DNA from: Spinacia oleracea
Taxonomy: Eukaryota; Streptophyta; Magnoliopsida; Caryophyllales; Amaranthaceae
Assembly: GCF_020520425.1 (NCBI RefSeq)
Contig: NC_079491.1
Coordinates: 2,976,001-3,040,000 of the forward strand
Direction: 5' to 3'
DNA length: 64,000 nucleotides
Shown here piece by piece: positions 12,648 to 25,890 of the stretch (positions are counted from its first letter, which is position 1; the number at the start of each line of letters is the position of its first letter). Made by a program: the position numbers and the translations under genes. The notes under the pieces were generated by a model that was given only the letters and a program-made list of their open reading frames with translations, searched no databases and had not been told where the DNA came from.

Positions 12648-12986
12648 AGAGCATCAATAAAGAGAGACTCTTATTTTGGTGACTCTTAGTCTCTCTCCTA
12701 TGTCCACATAAGCTTCAACTCTAAATAAGAGCCCCTCCCAAAAATTGTGGAAATGGACCAACTCTTAACACTAGCTCTTATACTCTCTTGCCCTCTTTTA
12801 TTTTATTTTATTTTTATACAAAAACAATGATGTGGCACTAGCTCTTATTTATAAGAGCTAGCTCTTATTTCAGAAATTTCTCTTACAATCTCCAAATAAG
12901 AGACTCCCATTACACACCTAAGAGCTAGCTCTTATTTTTTCTCTTTCCTTAAGAGTCATCTAAGAGACTCTCCTTATTCATGCTCT
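12648..12986. mobile_element. MITE-like element with AGAGCAT inverted ends
   Basis: A 339-bp unit whose ends are about 27-bp imperfect inverted repeats (AGAGCATCAATAAAGAGAG at the start, its complement at the end). Inside are repeated AAGAGCTAGCTCTTA palindromes. No clear target duplication, so I do not assign a superfamily. Confidence 0.6.
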
Positions 12987-13267
12987 AACAATCTGTGCAA
13001 TAAACTAGATGGCAAGTAGCAAACCATGTAACAATTGTTACATGGACTGCAATCCAGTGTGAGAAAGACCAACTTTGTAATGATGTGTCTGCTCTGTTGT
13101 ACTGTTTGTAGTAGTGTAACAAACAACTAGAGTTTAAATTGTACTGAGTGACGATGTGGAGGGAGTAGTCTTACCAAGTGAGGGTGCTTGAAGTGAGGAT
13201 TATCTTAGTTTTCTCGCCTACTTGATCTCAAGTGTCTCGCTTGTAAATAGTGAACTAAAATACCATT

Positions 13268-13782
13268 TAGGGGTGTTCATCGATCCAAACCCGGACCGGA
13301 CCGGATCGAAAATCGAAATTTCGATAATTCAAGACCCCAAGACCGGACCGATTATGCTTGGACCGAATTCGGACCGGACCGAAAAACTCGGTCCAAAACC
13401 CGGACCGGACCGATTTGGACCGGTTATAGACCTATTTCTATATAAATTTTATTTTTTATAAAAATTATTGTAAAAAAGAAAAAAAAATATGTAAAAAAAA
13501 CTATTTGTTTGAAGCCTTTCTTGGAAGCTAAAATAAAATATATCACAATATAGTAATATTTACAACATATTAAAAGAGAGAATTAAATTTTTAAATAGGT
13601 TATATTATATTTTATTAAGGAAAAATCGGTCCGCTCGACTGGACCTGACCAGACCGAAGACCGGAAATTGATATTTCTCGACTCGAAGACCGAACCGATT
13701 GCCTTCAGTCCGATCCGATTCGGTATGAGTCGGTCCACTCCGGTACATTTTTTGGGTCCGGACCAATTTTTTCACACCCCTA
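13268..13782. mobile_element. Foldback-like element rich in GGACCGGACC, possibly hAT-derived
   Basis: It begins TAGGGGTGTTCA and ends with CACCCCTA, an inverted pair like many hAT ends. Just inside both ends are CCGGACCGGACC-type repeats in opposite orientation, with an AT-rich core. The 8-bp flanks do not match well, so the hAT assignment is weak. No transposase. Confidence 0.45.
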
Positions 13783-14271
13783 ATTCATGCCTTTTTCCGC
13801 CGTTACCCTAAACAAAAATTTAAAGTTGCTACACTATATACACTGCAAAAATTAAAATAAAAGTTTAATAGGAATTAAAAATTAGTTAACGTTAGTATGT
13901 CAAACTTAATTATATATACAGTCCACTCTAGTCTATTTGAGACTCTGATCCATCATTTAAGGTGGACTGCATTCTGGCAGATTTTAAAACTATGTATCTC
14001 CCTCCAATGGTCTCCATGTGAGCTCTGAGTGGCCCAATGAGAAGAAAAAAAAAACTTATAAGTCCTTAACCCAGATATAATTAGGAGTATAAAATAAACA
14101 TTTATAGTACTAATATTGTTTTGATTTATTTTGGAACTTATTACTTGTATCAAGGTTTTATTGTCTGTGTTGTTAATATTTTTCCTAATTTTAGTATTTT
14201 ATATGATGGTATATATTTTTTTTAAAAGTAGCTATGTTAAGGAAAAACATTAGCATGCATGTAACAATATA

Positions 14272-14527
14272 TTTCCTCCGTTCCACAATAGATGCATCAT
14301 TTCCCATTGCACGTATGTCAACGCGCTTATTTGAAAATTAATATCTCTAAATGAGTATAAGTAAAAATTATAAAAAGTTGATATTTGGAATCCTTGCATT
14401 AATACGAATTTAACAAGATCTCACTTGACTATGTTTTTTCTTACACAACAGTGAGAAAGGTTGTCAAAGTTGATTGATGAATAGTGCGCAAATGAGAAAT
14501 GATGCATCTATTGTGGAACGGAGAAAG
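14272..14527. mobile_element. Stowaway MITE
   Basis: 256 bp with inverted ends (TTTCCTCCGTTCCACAATAG and the near-complement) and TA at both flanks (14270-14271 and 14528-14529). The TIR continues into ATGCATCATTTC. It differs from the ATACTCGCAACG subfamily elsewhere in the window. Confidence 0.9.
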
Positions 14528-17200
14528 TATATACTTTTTTATATTTTATTTTAAGAAAGTCATTAGACAAGATTCGATCACATGCTATAGCCCATAAGTA
14601 CCACTTTCTATGGTTTTAATCGGCTAAATCATAAATATATACGAAGTATATTTTATATCGCCCATAATGATTTAAATTAAACATGGTTGTGGGCTTGGTC
14701 GTGCGTGTCGTGCATCAGGTCGAGTCTACAGGTCGTGGACTTGACCGGGTCTGTCACACACCAAGCCCACTTGTAATGTGTTGGTATGGGCCGATCTGAA
14801 CAATTAAAAATTGTGGCTTAGACTCACGTGCCCTCGTGTCGGGTTGGACTGGGCCGTCGTGTCTAACCCTAATTTTACTTAATTTAGTATGTTTTGTCGT
14901 GTCGGGTTATGTCGTGTTGTGTTTTTTGCCGAAAAAATGCTACGTACCCAGACCATGCTTCGACTCCGTGTTCGTGTCAAGCCGTATATTTTTCGTGTTG
15001 TGTTGGGCCCTTTTAGTTTTAATCAACTAAACGAGCAATGCGCTAATTGATCTACCTTATGGCTTGGGACCTGACCCCTCAGGCGGACAATTTTATAGCG
15101 TATTTTTAGTTCTGACACCTTTAAAATTTAAGTATAATTGTATAAATCTTATAAGGAGTACTATATTGGTCATTCTTCTACTGGCATACCAAGTTAAATT
15201 ATTCAAAATCCGTCTAAGTCAATAGGCTAATAAAGCTACACTTGTGAATTTACAACTTTTATATTCCATCCCAAATCCCATGCATAAATTTCTTGATTCT
15301 ATTACTCCTAGTATGTGTTAGTAAATGACAAGAAGAACTTTATTGACCGGTAATTCGTTTAGAAAGCGGACATTTTGTCCAAAAATTAAATGGTCTAAAT
15401 TCTAAAAGAAGAAAAGGAATCAGAATTATTATTATTAAGCTTTCTGCACTTTTGGGGGGCAAATACAGTTACTAATTAATTTACTATCCTATTGTTAAAG
15501 CAAAGAACCATTTATGCAAACTATGCCTTATATAGAGGCTCAAGCATTCAATGCAATAACGATAACTTTGTCAATTTTCCAACCCATAATTATTTATCAT
15601 GCTCCTTTTATATTACAGATAACACATGGTTTCTAATTATGGAAATCTTGTTTTAGGTGCTTGTTAGTGTTGTTAATTATAAGTGCAATAATTAACCATA
15701 ATCATATCGGTAAATTAATTCATGCAAACGATCTTTATGTTTACTCTTAAAAGTAAAGTGCACGGAGTATTTTATTAATAGTAATATATAAGAACACATT
15801 GAGATCTTCTTTAGATTTAATTCTTGAAAATCTATGTTTCTTAAGCTGTATGTTTAATTTTTTTTCTTGTGATCATGTTTGTAGAGTCGGGAATTCCGTA
15901 TCTCAGCTCACATAACGACAAGATTAATACCTCCAAATGGGGTTGAACATGTATTTCTAAATTCTTTCCTGTATGGCTTTCTTAACTGCCCTTGCGAAGC
16001 TTGATTTAATGAATTAATTTGGCCGTTGGGCCTTTTCCTTAAAAAAAAAAGGCAATATACAAAATTAATAAAGTAAAAGACGCTTGTCTAATCACCTTCG
16101 ATTAAAATAATTTTTTGTTAATTCTATGTGAAACATTTGTTTAACAAAATTTCAACAACTATGACTCCAAGTCTAAACAATAATTTGTGTACTTATGAAA
16201 TGAGCTTCATATTTACGGAATACGGATTATTATTTTAGTAATGCATATCAAGATTGTAATTAAGAATGTCACAAACTTCAATAATGCATTTATTTTGCTA
16301 TCTTGAAAAACCATACTCCATTGTTCATTGTATGACACGTGTCAGCATCCACTTTTTTTATTTATTTTCTCCTTTTACCATCATTGCAATACAAGATTAG
16401 TGCACTAATTAATTAGCCGTTACTCATGGAGTACATCTAAAATGGTATTTTGTTGGAAAAAATCTTCATTTATCCAAATTGTAGATTATCATCTTACTAA
16501 CTTTCTATAATGAAAATATTGATTTATTATTACCAATCCCTAATTTAATGTATCGGATGGATGATAGTTTAATATATGAGGCTCAAATATATAGGGGTTC
16601 AACTGTTCAAGTTGAGAGAATAAGGAGTTGTCAAAACTATAAAAGTATGATTTAGCAAATTTGATAACTTTATTTCCATTCAAAAAAGCAATACGTATTT
16701 TTATCAATAATTTTAAATGGAATTTTTTCTCTCACTAAATACATAGTACACGTGTTTTGAATTAGTTACTGAAACTTAAACGAGAATCTCACTATTTGAC
16801 ATTTGAGTTCCTAAAATTAAAAATACATTTTGAGTCACATATACAATTGGAGTTTTAGAAAAATAGTTTTGAGAGGAGAAAAATAGTTACTCCACTTAAA
16901 ATGTCTCAATAAAGACAAGAAATCCAAGCAATGATATAAAATAGTACAAAGTAGACTCGAAATATTGCAAGATCTGCCCAATTGTTTACTTTAATTTACA
17001 GGACAATTTTCTAGGTACAAGCTATGAACATAGTACAATCAAGGTTTTTTCTTTGTCACACGCTTAGATTTATAAACTCATATGTTTCAAAATAACTTTG
17101 CTTGTGTCTAAACCTATGTATAAAGTACAACCGGTTGTACGATACGTTGACAATACCGACTAACAACACATTTAAGGTGACGTGCATCCGAGCTGCACCG
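14528..17200. other. Intergenic; GGGTC/CGTGTCG-rich relic, possible LINE tail, otherwise empty
   Basis: From about 14690 to 15060 the sequence is rich in CGTGTCG, GGGTT and GGGCC words, probably an old repeat relic. Around 15885-16050 a segment ending GGCCGTTGGGCCTTTTCC followed by ten A resembles the 3' UTR and poly(A) tail of a plant LINE; I found no target duplication. The rest is AT-rich with no gene that I can support. Confidence 0.4.
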
Positions 17201-17215
17201 TGTACCATCTTACAT

Positions 17216-17860
17216 TTTCACCTTATATGTCAACATGTACACATATGGGAGTGATGAATATCTCAGTTGGTTAGAGCTTTCATCTCGATTTCAGGTGATC
17301 TTGTGATCGATTTTCATCCACGCCCTTATGGCTCATTCGCACAAACAAAGCATATGAGGAGAAAATACAAGAAATATCATCAATGGACATAAAAATATCA
17401 TTAAATATACTGTTTATCTTATATATCAACATGTACACATATGAGGAGAAAATTCAAGAAAAATCATTGATAAATATAAAAATATTATTAAATGTACTAG
17501 TCATCTTATATGTCAACATGTATACATATAATGAGAAAATTCAAGAAAAAATCATCGATAAATTCAAGAAAATATCATCGATAAATATAAAAATATTATT
17601 AAATATACTAGTCACCTTATATGTCAACATGTACACATATGATGAGAAAATTCAAGAAAATCATCGACAAATATAAAAATATTATTAAATATACTAGTTA
17701 CCTTATATGTCAACATGTACACATATACTAAGAAAATTCAAGAAAAATCATCGACAAATATAAAAATATTACTCCGTATTAAATATACTAGTCACCTTAT
17801 ATGTCAACATGTACACATATGATAGAGAAAATTCAAGAAATATCATCAATGAACAACTAG
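17216..17860. repeat. Tandem array of about 85-110-bp units
   Basis: The word CTTATATGTCAACATGTACA and close variants begins units at about 17224, 17419, 17503, 17616, 17702 and 17797. Each is followed by ACATATGANGAGAAAATTCAAGAAAAATCATCG and an AT-rich tail. Several units are open in one frame (17383-17676), giving repetitive peptides with no protein look. The first unit is separated from the rest by a tRNA-like stretch (17258-17325). Confidence 0.85.
17255..17325 (+). repeat. tRNA-like (SINE head-like) fragment
   Basis: ATCTCAGTTGGTTAGAGC resembles a polymerase III A box of a tRNA, and the sequence that follows (AGGTGATCTTGTGATCGAT) loosely resembles a B box. It does not fold as a full tRNA and has no clear SINE body. 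It may be a degraded SINE head or a tRNA relic. Confidence 0.35.
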
Positions 17861-18449
17861 ACGAGTGGAGTATTTCGTACCGCGGTTTCTATTCTAAACA
17901 CATTGGCAGGTATTTTTCTCCGGAAAACTGTTGAAAAAGTGTCAAATTAATTTTCTCTTTTTTAATAAAATAAAAATAAACCAGTACTATTTCTACTAAT
18001 CACCATCATCATATACCGTGTGGGCCCACTTTAATGACTTAAAAGTAAACACTCTCCTCACTTAATTAACCCAAATTAAAACTAATTAAATTAATTTTAA
18101 TTTTTTAATTAAAGCAGTCGCTTTAATAATAAGATACCTTACCATACATTCAGCGCTAACATGGAAGCTCTCTCTCTCCTCCTCCTCTTCTCTCTATCCT
18201 GATCAACAATTTCCCTCTTTCAATTTTTATTTTTTTTCAAACCCCTATTTTTTAGGAAACCCTAGAATTCAATCACCAACTGTTTATCTCTCTCCTCTCG
18301 AATTCCGTTCTTAATTCTTCGCATACATTGTTGAATCGTTTACGCCTGCAAATTCGTCTGATCGCGTTCTTTCGTGTTAATCAATCAATTATACTGATTT
18401 TGTTCGTTTGATTGATTTGATTTTGGTTTTTATTCGATTAAATTGATTG
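17861..18449 (+). promoter_or_regulatory. Upstream and 5' leader of the GAUT gene
   Basis: Contains GTGGGCCCAC at about 18019 (a TGGGCC/GGCCCA site-II-like palindrome) and a CT-rich leader (CTCTCTCTCCTCCTCCTCTT, about 18170-18200) typical of plant 5' UTRs. The transcription start cannot be fixed. No other gene is seen in this stretch. Confidence 0.4.
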
Positions 18450-21400
18450 ATGAAGCGGTTTCGGAGATGGCAGAGGATCTTCATCCTCTTTCTTCTCTCA
18501 CTTTCTGTATTTGCTCCCCTGGTTTTAGTCTCCATTAGACTCAAAACTCTTACTTCTGAAGGTGATTTCTATGTTCGTTGATCTTAATTGTTTTGATATT
18601 GTTGATAATTTTATGTTTCTGATTGAATGTTTGTTTATAGGGAAAAACAAATTCGTCGAAGATTTACCGAGTATTGTATGTTTCTCCTCTTTCTCACTCC
18701 AATTAGTCCAATTAATTGAATTTATTTCCATTTTTGTTGAGAAATTGATGATTTGTTCTTTTTGTTTTTTTGTTGTAGATGCAGCAATATAAGTCAGATG
18801 TAATACTACTAAGTGCAGTTGGACAGGTATTTAAGTGCAATTAATTATATTGTGTAATTTTGTTATTACTGTTATTATGATTTATTAATTTAAGTTGAGC
18901 CTGCATCAGAAACTGATTTGAGTTGAGCTTGATTTAGTGAAAAGTATTTTGATTTTTCATTTTTACTAAAATAGGAAGCAAGAGAGGGTGTGAAAGAGCC
19001 TAGACCAGAAGTTTATAGAGATCAGAATTACTCTGTAGTTAATTTTAATCAGAATCAGGGTGGGGATTCGACGGTGCAGGGTTCGAGGACGAGTGACGTC
19101 AAGGTGGAGTCTGGATCAGAAAGAAGGGGTTAGTATTATTGACTGTATTTTGCTCTGTGAATTGTGATTTGATGATTAGGTGATGATTATGATTATGATG
19201 ATGATGGGAGGATTGTTAATGTTGTTACTGATTTCGTATTTTTAGGAACTCAGCAACTTGTTGGAGAAGAAGTCAAGCCAATTAAGCCAAGGGAAGAACT
19301 CGTAACTGTAAAAACCAAGGTACTTGTGATATCAGGGATTTTGTTTTAAAACGCATTTCTAACGAACCTTCACATGATGATCATAATATCTGTTGTTAAA
19401 GTGAAGGTTTATTTATAGGAAACAGCTAAAAAGTAATCATTGGTTTACATTTTAGCTTATTTTTTGCCTATTTAGTCTGTGGAGTTATGGGATGTGAGGA
19501 TAGACCTAAGTAATGACCTTTATAGTAGTCAATATCGTACTGTGCAATAGTCCAATGATAGAATCACTTTACCAGCAATTGTGTTTACTTGGTAGTTAGT
19601 AGGGCTCAGATGTTGCAGCTAGTTGAATTTTCTGGGCCATTGTTGTCAAATATACAATGTTGTAACCATATTCTTGAGATGTTTTGTTTCTTATTCCTGT
19701 GACGTCTTGGCCCGTTAGACCCCTGATTGGACATGGAAATCTGACCACTTATCTGCTATTTAAATGATGTTTAATAGTAGTTCTTAGCATTATTAAAAAT
19801 TGGAATCAGAAAATCAATCTACACCATCAATTGGTGCTGACATGATACCGAGGCTGTTTTGCGTTAGTTTGAGCACCTAATAGATCACGTCATGACTAAT
19901 AAATTCAAAACTACCTTACAGATGGTCTCAAATCCTGTATTTATCAGTAGTCAATTTAGATATGGATGAGGGTGAATCATAATTGGAAACAACCCCCCCT
20001 TACCCCGCTTCTTGTAGGAGCCTCTTTGAGGCAATGGGGTAATGATAATGATAATGCATGAGGGTGAATCATTGAAACCACATTCTCAGAAAATTGATGC
20101 AATATCAGGTGGCTAGCTCACAGCAGCTGCTCGTGACTTTCACTTTTGATATTGACAAAGAGTCATATAGTCTTTTCCTAAAACAGCTTGAGCGAGTAGT
20201 AATAGGTAGAATGGGCATCTTCAAGCCAATTGTCCTATCCGTTTTTCTTCTCCCGCTGGTTAACTTTTATCCTCTACGGTGCTCACGAGTTACAAGATTA
20301 ATGTGATCACTTCTGTTGTGAGTATCCATAAGATACAGCGTTCTGAGTGTTCATGGCTCAAAACGCAAGGGAACCAATTTGTTTACAAATGCATACACTT
20401 AAATTATTTGGTAGGTCTTCGAGATTTTATCATGTGCTCTAGTATGGACTATGGAGTATATTACCACATGTCTTTTTCTAAGTAACTTCTTTTAGTATGG
20501 GTAGCTTAGACTATCAGTTAAACATCATAGATAATGTAACTATTGTCCTCGCCTCACTTCACTTAATATATTTGCTCAACTACTTTTTCATGTCAGGACC
20601 ACTCAGATCAAATTTCTAGTCAACATGATCATGGAGTCCGAGCCCCTCGTCTAACAGTTCATCATAGCAACAATTCACGCAACGAGACACGGAAGGCTAC
20701 AGATGAGAAGGTGAAGCAAATGAAAGATCAGGTAGTTAGGGCCAGGGCATACTTGAGTTTTGCTACGACTGCAGGTAATACCCATTTAGTGAAAGAGTTG
20801 AAGCTACGTATAAAAGAAGTTGAACGAGCAATGGGGGAAGCCAGAAAAGATTCAGAATTATCGAGAGGGTAATATGTCAGATTGTACAAGCTTGCGTGTT
20901 GTTACATGTTTTTTAAAAAGAATTTCCTGCTAGTCATCTTTACTTAGCTCTTCTTCTTTGTTATCTAATTGGGGATAAAGGCAACAAAAGTTGTTGACTT
21001 AAGGGCAGGTGGTCTACATTAATAGTTTCTTTTTGGTGGCTAATGTTATATCTCTAAGAGAGTTATATGTTTAAAAATAGTACTGCATTTCCGTAAATTT
21101 GGTCATTAAACAGTTGTGGAGATGTATTCTGATTTCTGTTGCAAATTTTGTATGTTTGCAGTCGCTTGCAGAAAATGAAATATATGGAGAGCACCTTGTC
21201 AAAAGCAAGTCATGTATACCCAGATTGCTCAAATATGGTTAATAAGCTCCGTGCAATGACACACAGTGCTGAAGAACAAGTCCAGTCACAGAGGAAGCAG
21301 ACAACATTTCTTACTGAGCTTGCAGGAAGAACAACCCCAAAAGGCCTTCATTGTCTCTCTATGAGGCTCACTACAGATTACTTTATGTTGCAGCCTGAAA

Positions 21401-24400
21401 AACAGATGCTTCCCAATCAGCAAAATGTTAACAACCCAGATTTTCATCATTATGTTACTTTCTCTGATAATGTCTTGGCTGCTGCAGTGGTTGTGAACTC
21501 CACAGTCTCCAATGCCATGGTAATTTCCTAACTTACACTTGGTTATTCCTATAATTTTTTTCTTCGATACTACAGCAGTAACAGAACCATGAGAAACCAT
21601 GACCCTATTGTTTTATCACTTCTATGGTTCTACCTTTATTTTTCTTTTCATTTTCTCTTAGTTCATGTCTAGAATAATAATGTTCCTGTGGTGGGGGAAA
21701 GCCCCTTCCCTTTGTGCTGTTTAATAGTGTTTACTCACGATTTTTCTATTATCTGTCATGTCACTTGTATGCCTATTCCCCCCTCTGTCTGAATTTTTAT
21801 TTTCTGACAGGATATCTACTTTAAGAAGCTTCTAACTTCACAAGGCATTTTAAACTGGTAAACTTTAACTGTTTAGTGTTTTTATGGATTGGTCTTGTGG
21901 CTTGGAGCTCTGATATCTCAGTGATATCAGCATCTGCAGTGAAAATACTGAAATGGACTGCATGTCTTTACTTTTTAGTTTTTAGGACTGTACATCTTGA
22001 CCTTTTTAAGCCAGGTTGTTCATAGATGGACAACAAACATGGGATATGTTAGCTTAGCTCTGGAAAGACCCTGGGACCGGACAATAATGATTTCTTTTGC
22101 AAGTCTTACTTCTAATAAGATATATGGAGATTCAGAGGAAGCTAGGAGCATCAGATTAGATCATTAGAAGAATGTGGCAATTGTGCAATTTTTTATTGGG
22201 TTAGCTTGGCAAGATGTTTAGAAGATTGTGGCGTATCCCTTATATGCGAAACTAGATAGATTATACTGTCCTTGGTGTATCCCGACACAGGCACATTGTT
22301 GGCTGGAAAATCATCTGATTGTTGAGAAATGGAATTAGGTCGTTTTTCAAATGTTTCATATCTTGATCTAACTATACTAGAAGAAACTAAAAGAGTTTGG
22401 AGCTCTGAGCAATGTAGTGTCTACAAACCTGTTCCACTTCACAATGGCCCCTTTGTGATGACCCTAGTGTAAATAAATGCAATCAGCATTATACTATTAT
22501 AGTTAGTGCTGAAATTTGTTCTATTAATTTCTGCACTACTCAAAATACACCCAGTATCAAAGTCCTAAGCTGGTGAAACTGATAGATCTTGATAAAGTGT
22601 AATATGTAGCTTACAAGAGAAATCTTTGTTATTCCTGTTTTAGAGAAGGTTAGCAAAGTTATTGCTGTTGCTAGATTGTATAGTATGACTTCATGAGGTT
22701 TGGGTAAATTTGGTTGAGGTACATAGGGTATTTTCTTCCGGATAGATATGTGAATTACTTATACATGATGATGCTCGTCATAGTGTCAAGCCTCACTTAC
22801 ATTTACATAAGAGTTAGGTTTAAGCTTATTTACGTACGAGGGAATAGAAGGACTGGCATTTGTGTTTCAGTATGATATGTGGCTGCCTACTCAAATATAT
22901 TTAAATGTGCTCTCAGATTATCACTTGAATGTGACATTCATTCATATTGCTTGCAGGAACCCGAGAGAGTCGTCTTTCACGTAGTGACAGATTCTCTTAA
23001 CTTCCCCACAATCTCTATGTGGTTTTTGTTAAATCCTCCTGGAAAAGCCACCATCCAGGTCTTAAATATGCAAGATTTTCAATGGTGGAATATGTTTGAA
23101 TCATCACAGGAGAAGCAAAGTTCTAGTGATCCTAGATATTCATCTCTACTCAATCACCTACGCTTTTACCTTCCTGAAATTTTCCCGCAGCTCGGTAAGA
23201 TAGTATTTCTCGACCACGATGTGGTGGTTCAGAAAGATCTAAGTGGTCTCTTGACCATTGATATGAAGGGGAAAGTTAACGGAGCAGTAGAGACATGCCA
23301 AGAAGACAAGTCTTCGTTCAGGCAAATGGCAAGGTTCATCAATTTTTCAGATCCACTTGTGGCCCGGAAGTTTGATGCCAATACATGTACGTGGGCGTTT
23401 GGGATGAACTTGTTTGACCTAAGACAGTGGAGGCATCATGATTTGACCTCAAGCTACCGTAGATTCCTACTAAAGGTAAATTAGTTTAATTTTTCTCACC
23501 ATAATTTCCTTCCCGCTTTCACGCTTTGTACTACTTCATTGGTCAATGTTGTTCACTTGTTGCATTTGGGTTCATCCTTTATTATGTTTTTGTGCATTCT
23601 ACATCTCTACCTGTTTTCGTTTTCCTTTCCTTCCCCTTCCGAGTCCCTGTGTCTGTATTTCCTTCATCTTATCCCGAACGTCAGGTTTAAGTTCGAAGCT
23701 CTTTGTGTCACTCGTTAAGTCGTTAGTATCAAATGACATATGGCTAAGAGTTGGAGTTGGCTATAAATTACACTAGAAAATGTCACTTCTTTGATGTGAT
23801 TCTGCCATTCTGCTAAGACTAGGAGATTGATTCATTAACCCTAGAGTTTGCAATTCTCATGAGAAATGTGAGAAGGTGAAAGTGTCGTGGTCAATGGATT
23901 CAGTATCTTTTTTATGGCATTCTCTCTCTCTCTCTAAACTATTGCATTTTGACAGAATTCTCTCTATCTCTTTCTCATGAGGGTTAACCCTAACGGCCCG
24001 TTTGGTAGTTGGCCATAAATAATGTCAATGGGAATGAATTCTGTATGTAAATTTGTAAGGAAAATCAATATCCATTCCCAATTTCCCATAGTAATACTAG
24101 TTCACTCAAAATTATCTCTTTTTCTTTATTAATTTCCATTACCATTTGGGGAGTGGTATTATGTGTGAATTCAAATTTATGAAGAAAAACCCAGTTTTAG
24201 ACTAAAATTCATTACTGTGGACATCATGATGTTATTTTCTTGTCAAATAACACTAAAATTTATTCTCATTGCCACCATTTATTACCGGCTACCAAACTGG
24301 CCGTAAGGGTCATCTTCCTCACAGTTTTTTCTGCATCACTACTGCATGACTTTTAATCTCTTTAAACCTGGTTGCAGGGCAATGGAAGACCTCTTTGGAA

Positions 24401-24653
24401 AGCAGGAAGTTTACCTCTAGGTTGGATCACTTTCTATAATCGAACATTACCTTTGGACCAGAGATGGCATCTTTTAGGGTTAGGGTTCGATTCAGTGTTG
24501 AGGTTAGAAGACATTGAACAAGCAGCAGTTATACACTACGACGGAATCATGAAACCTTGGTTAGATATCGGGATAAAGAAGTACAAATCATACTGGAACA
24601 AATACGCGAATTATGATCATCCCTACATGCAACAATGTAATCTTCACGGGTAA
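18450..24653 (+). CDS. GAUT: GAUT5/6-like alpha-1,4-galacturonosyltransferase (GT8)
   Basis: Nine exons join in frame to 615 aa: 18450-18561, 18641-18675, 18779-18826, 18975-19128, 19246-19319, 20597-20868, 21162-21519, 22957-23475, 24378-24653. Seen: a short basic N-terminus then one membrane anchor (about residues 9-28), consistent with a type II Golgi protein; a variable charged stem (about 40-190); then a GT8 domain. The domain shows RTTPKGLHCLSMRLTTDYF, FSDNVLAAAVVVNST, the metal-binding DxD in LDHDVVVQKDL (Asp437, Asp439), CTWAFGMNLFDLRQWR, PLWKAGSLPLGW and HYDGIMKPWLDIG (His577). Family members add galacturonic acid from UDP-GalA to homogalacturonan in pectin synthesis. The N-terminus (RRWQRIFIL) and length match my memory of Arabidopsis GAUT5/GAUT6 better than GAUT1 or GAUT4. 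Intron 8 holds a MITE, and intron 5 a SINE-like scrap near 19970-20060. Confidence 0.95.
19970..20062 (+). repeat. Possible SINE 3' fragment in GAUT intron 5
   Basis: TTGGAAACAACC followed by a C-rich run, TTGAGGCAATGGGGTAATGA and an ATGATAATG repeat resembles the 3' end of plant SINEs known from Amaranthaceae. There is no tRNA-like head, so it is a fragment at most. Confidence 0.35.
23994..24303. mobile_element. PIF/Harbinger (Tourist-like) MITE, copy 2, in GAUT intron 8
   Basis: 310 bp, starting CGGCCCGTTTGGTAG and ending CTACCAAACTGGCCG, flanked by a perfect TAA duplication (23991-23993 and 24304-24306). A 3-bp TWA duplication with a GTTTGG inverted end fits PIF/Harbinger. It aligns with the copy at 299-583. 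It sits 74 bp before the acceptor of GAUT exon 9 without disturbing the splice site. Confidence 0.9.
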
Positions 24654-25687
24654 ATTAATAATACAAAAGTATAAATTGGCTCACACACGTCCGTCAAGAC
24701 CCCCCGTGAAGGCGAAGAAGACACTCCTTTCCTTAAATAGAAGGTTTGTCGCCATTGTCGGGGGACTTGCAGATACATCAGGATCGGGAAATTCAGTTAC
24801 CAACAGCGGAAACTCACAGTATATTCTTTTTGCCAAATTTGGCATGGTTGTTTAACTGCTCTTTGAAGTCATATACAGAAACATATACAAGAAATAGTTC
24901 ATTCTTTCTGACTAATTAAATTCATGTAAATTGGACTGATATGATTCTTTCCTGTTTCAGTTATCCTGCTCAGAGTATTCTAGGAATAGCTGATCTGAGC
25001 CAGCTTATAGCAATAGTGAGAGCAGAATGAGAATTTTTTTTGCAGAGTTTTTGTAGTGGAAGTTGATTTACTTGTATATAACTCGATCAGAAGCTGTTGC
25101 AGCATTATTATCTGAGAAATTTATTCTGAAAATTGAAAATTGGTATTGTTGTTATATTGACTTTATTATTGGAAGTTTGTTGTTGTAGTGGTGAATAATA
25201 AGGGATGGCAATGAATTCAGGACCCGACCCACTTCTATATTATGGATGACATACTGGCTTCATTACAGCATTACAGCTAACTGCAATTTAGCTGGAGATT
25301 AGAGATGAGTTTTTTGTAATCTTACAGCTAACTGCATGTGAGTTGGGTCAATCATTGATAAATGATAAATCTGCACATTGTTGTTGTTTTGGCCATCAAA
25401 GTATCAAACATAAAAATGTGAGCATGTGGAAGCCAATTAGCTGAGAAAGTGTTATTCTATTCAAAATCTGGTTTTGAATTAACTTAGTTCTAACTGTTCT
25501 CTTCACGTTATTCTTATTACTTACTCTGTATTAGATTAGACCAGAAAAATCAGATCATATCAGACCAGGAAAAAAAAAACACTATAAACAGTCAAATCAA
25601 AATCAAATTTGATTAGACCAGATCAGGTGAAGAGAATAAACCTCACACGTGAGTTTGTATAAGGAAGTAATGATGACACTCCAAACA
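24654..25687. other. GAUT 3' UTR and intergenic DNA; no gene seen
   Basis: The first few hundred bases should be the GAUT 3' UTR. A CTGTTTCAG at about 24953-24961 could be a UTR splice acceptor, but nothing proves it. No transposon ends and no coding region are recognisable. Confidence 0.4.
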
Positions 25688-25890
25688 GGAGGAAGTCTTG
25701 GCCTCAAGTGGCTTGTGTCCATATGGACACAAGTGGCTTGTAATTGGTATACCAATACATTGCTAAGAAGTACCAATACAAATTATTTATGTTACTGATA
25801 CTGACATATGTTGTGTTGGTACTAAAAATAGTTGTATTTGTGTCACTTGTGTCCATATGGACACAAGTCACTTGAGGCTTAACATTCCTC
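25688..25890. mobile_element. Short MULE-type MITE with nested palindromes
   Basis: 203 bp flanked by a perfect 9-bp repeat CTCCAAACA (25679-25687 and 25891-25899), the length typical of Mutator-like elements. The ends form an inverted repeat of over 50 bp. Each arm contains the same perfect 22-bp palindrome centred on CATATG (outer part CTTGTGTCC). So each arm can fold on itself and also pair with the other. Confidence 0.85.

Noticed and set aside
17383-17676. 97-codon frame with repeated INIKILLN and YVNMYTY
   Set aside because: It is a translation of the AT-rich tandem array.
17216-17860. Regularly spaced repeats considered as a CRISPR array
   Set aside because: Units are about 85-110 bp, degenerate, without unique spacers, in a plant nuclear genome.
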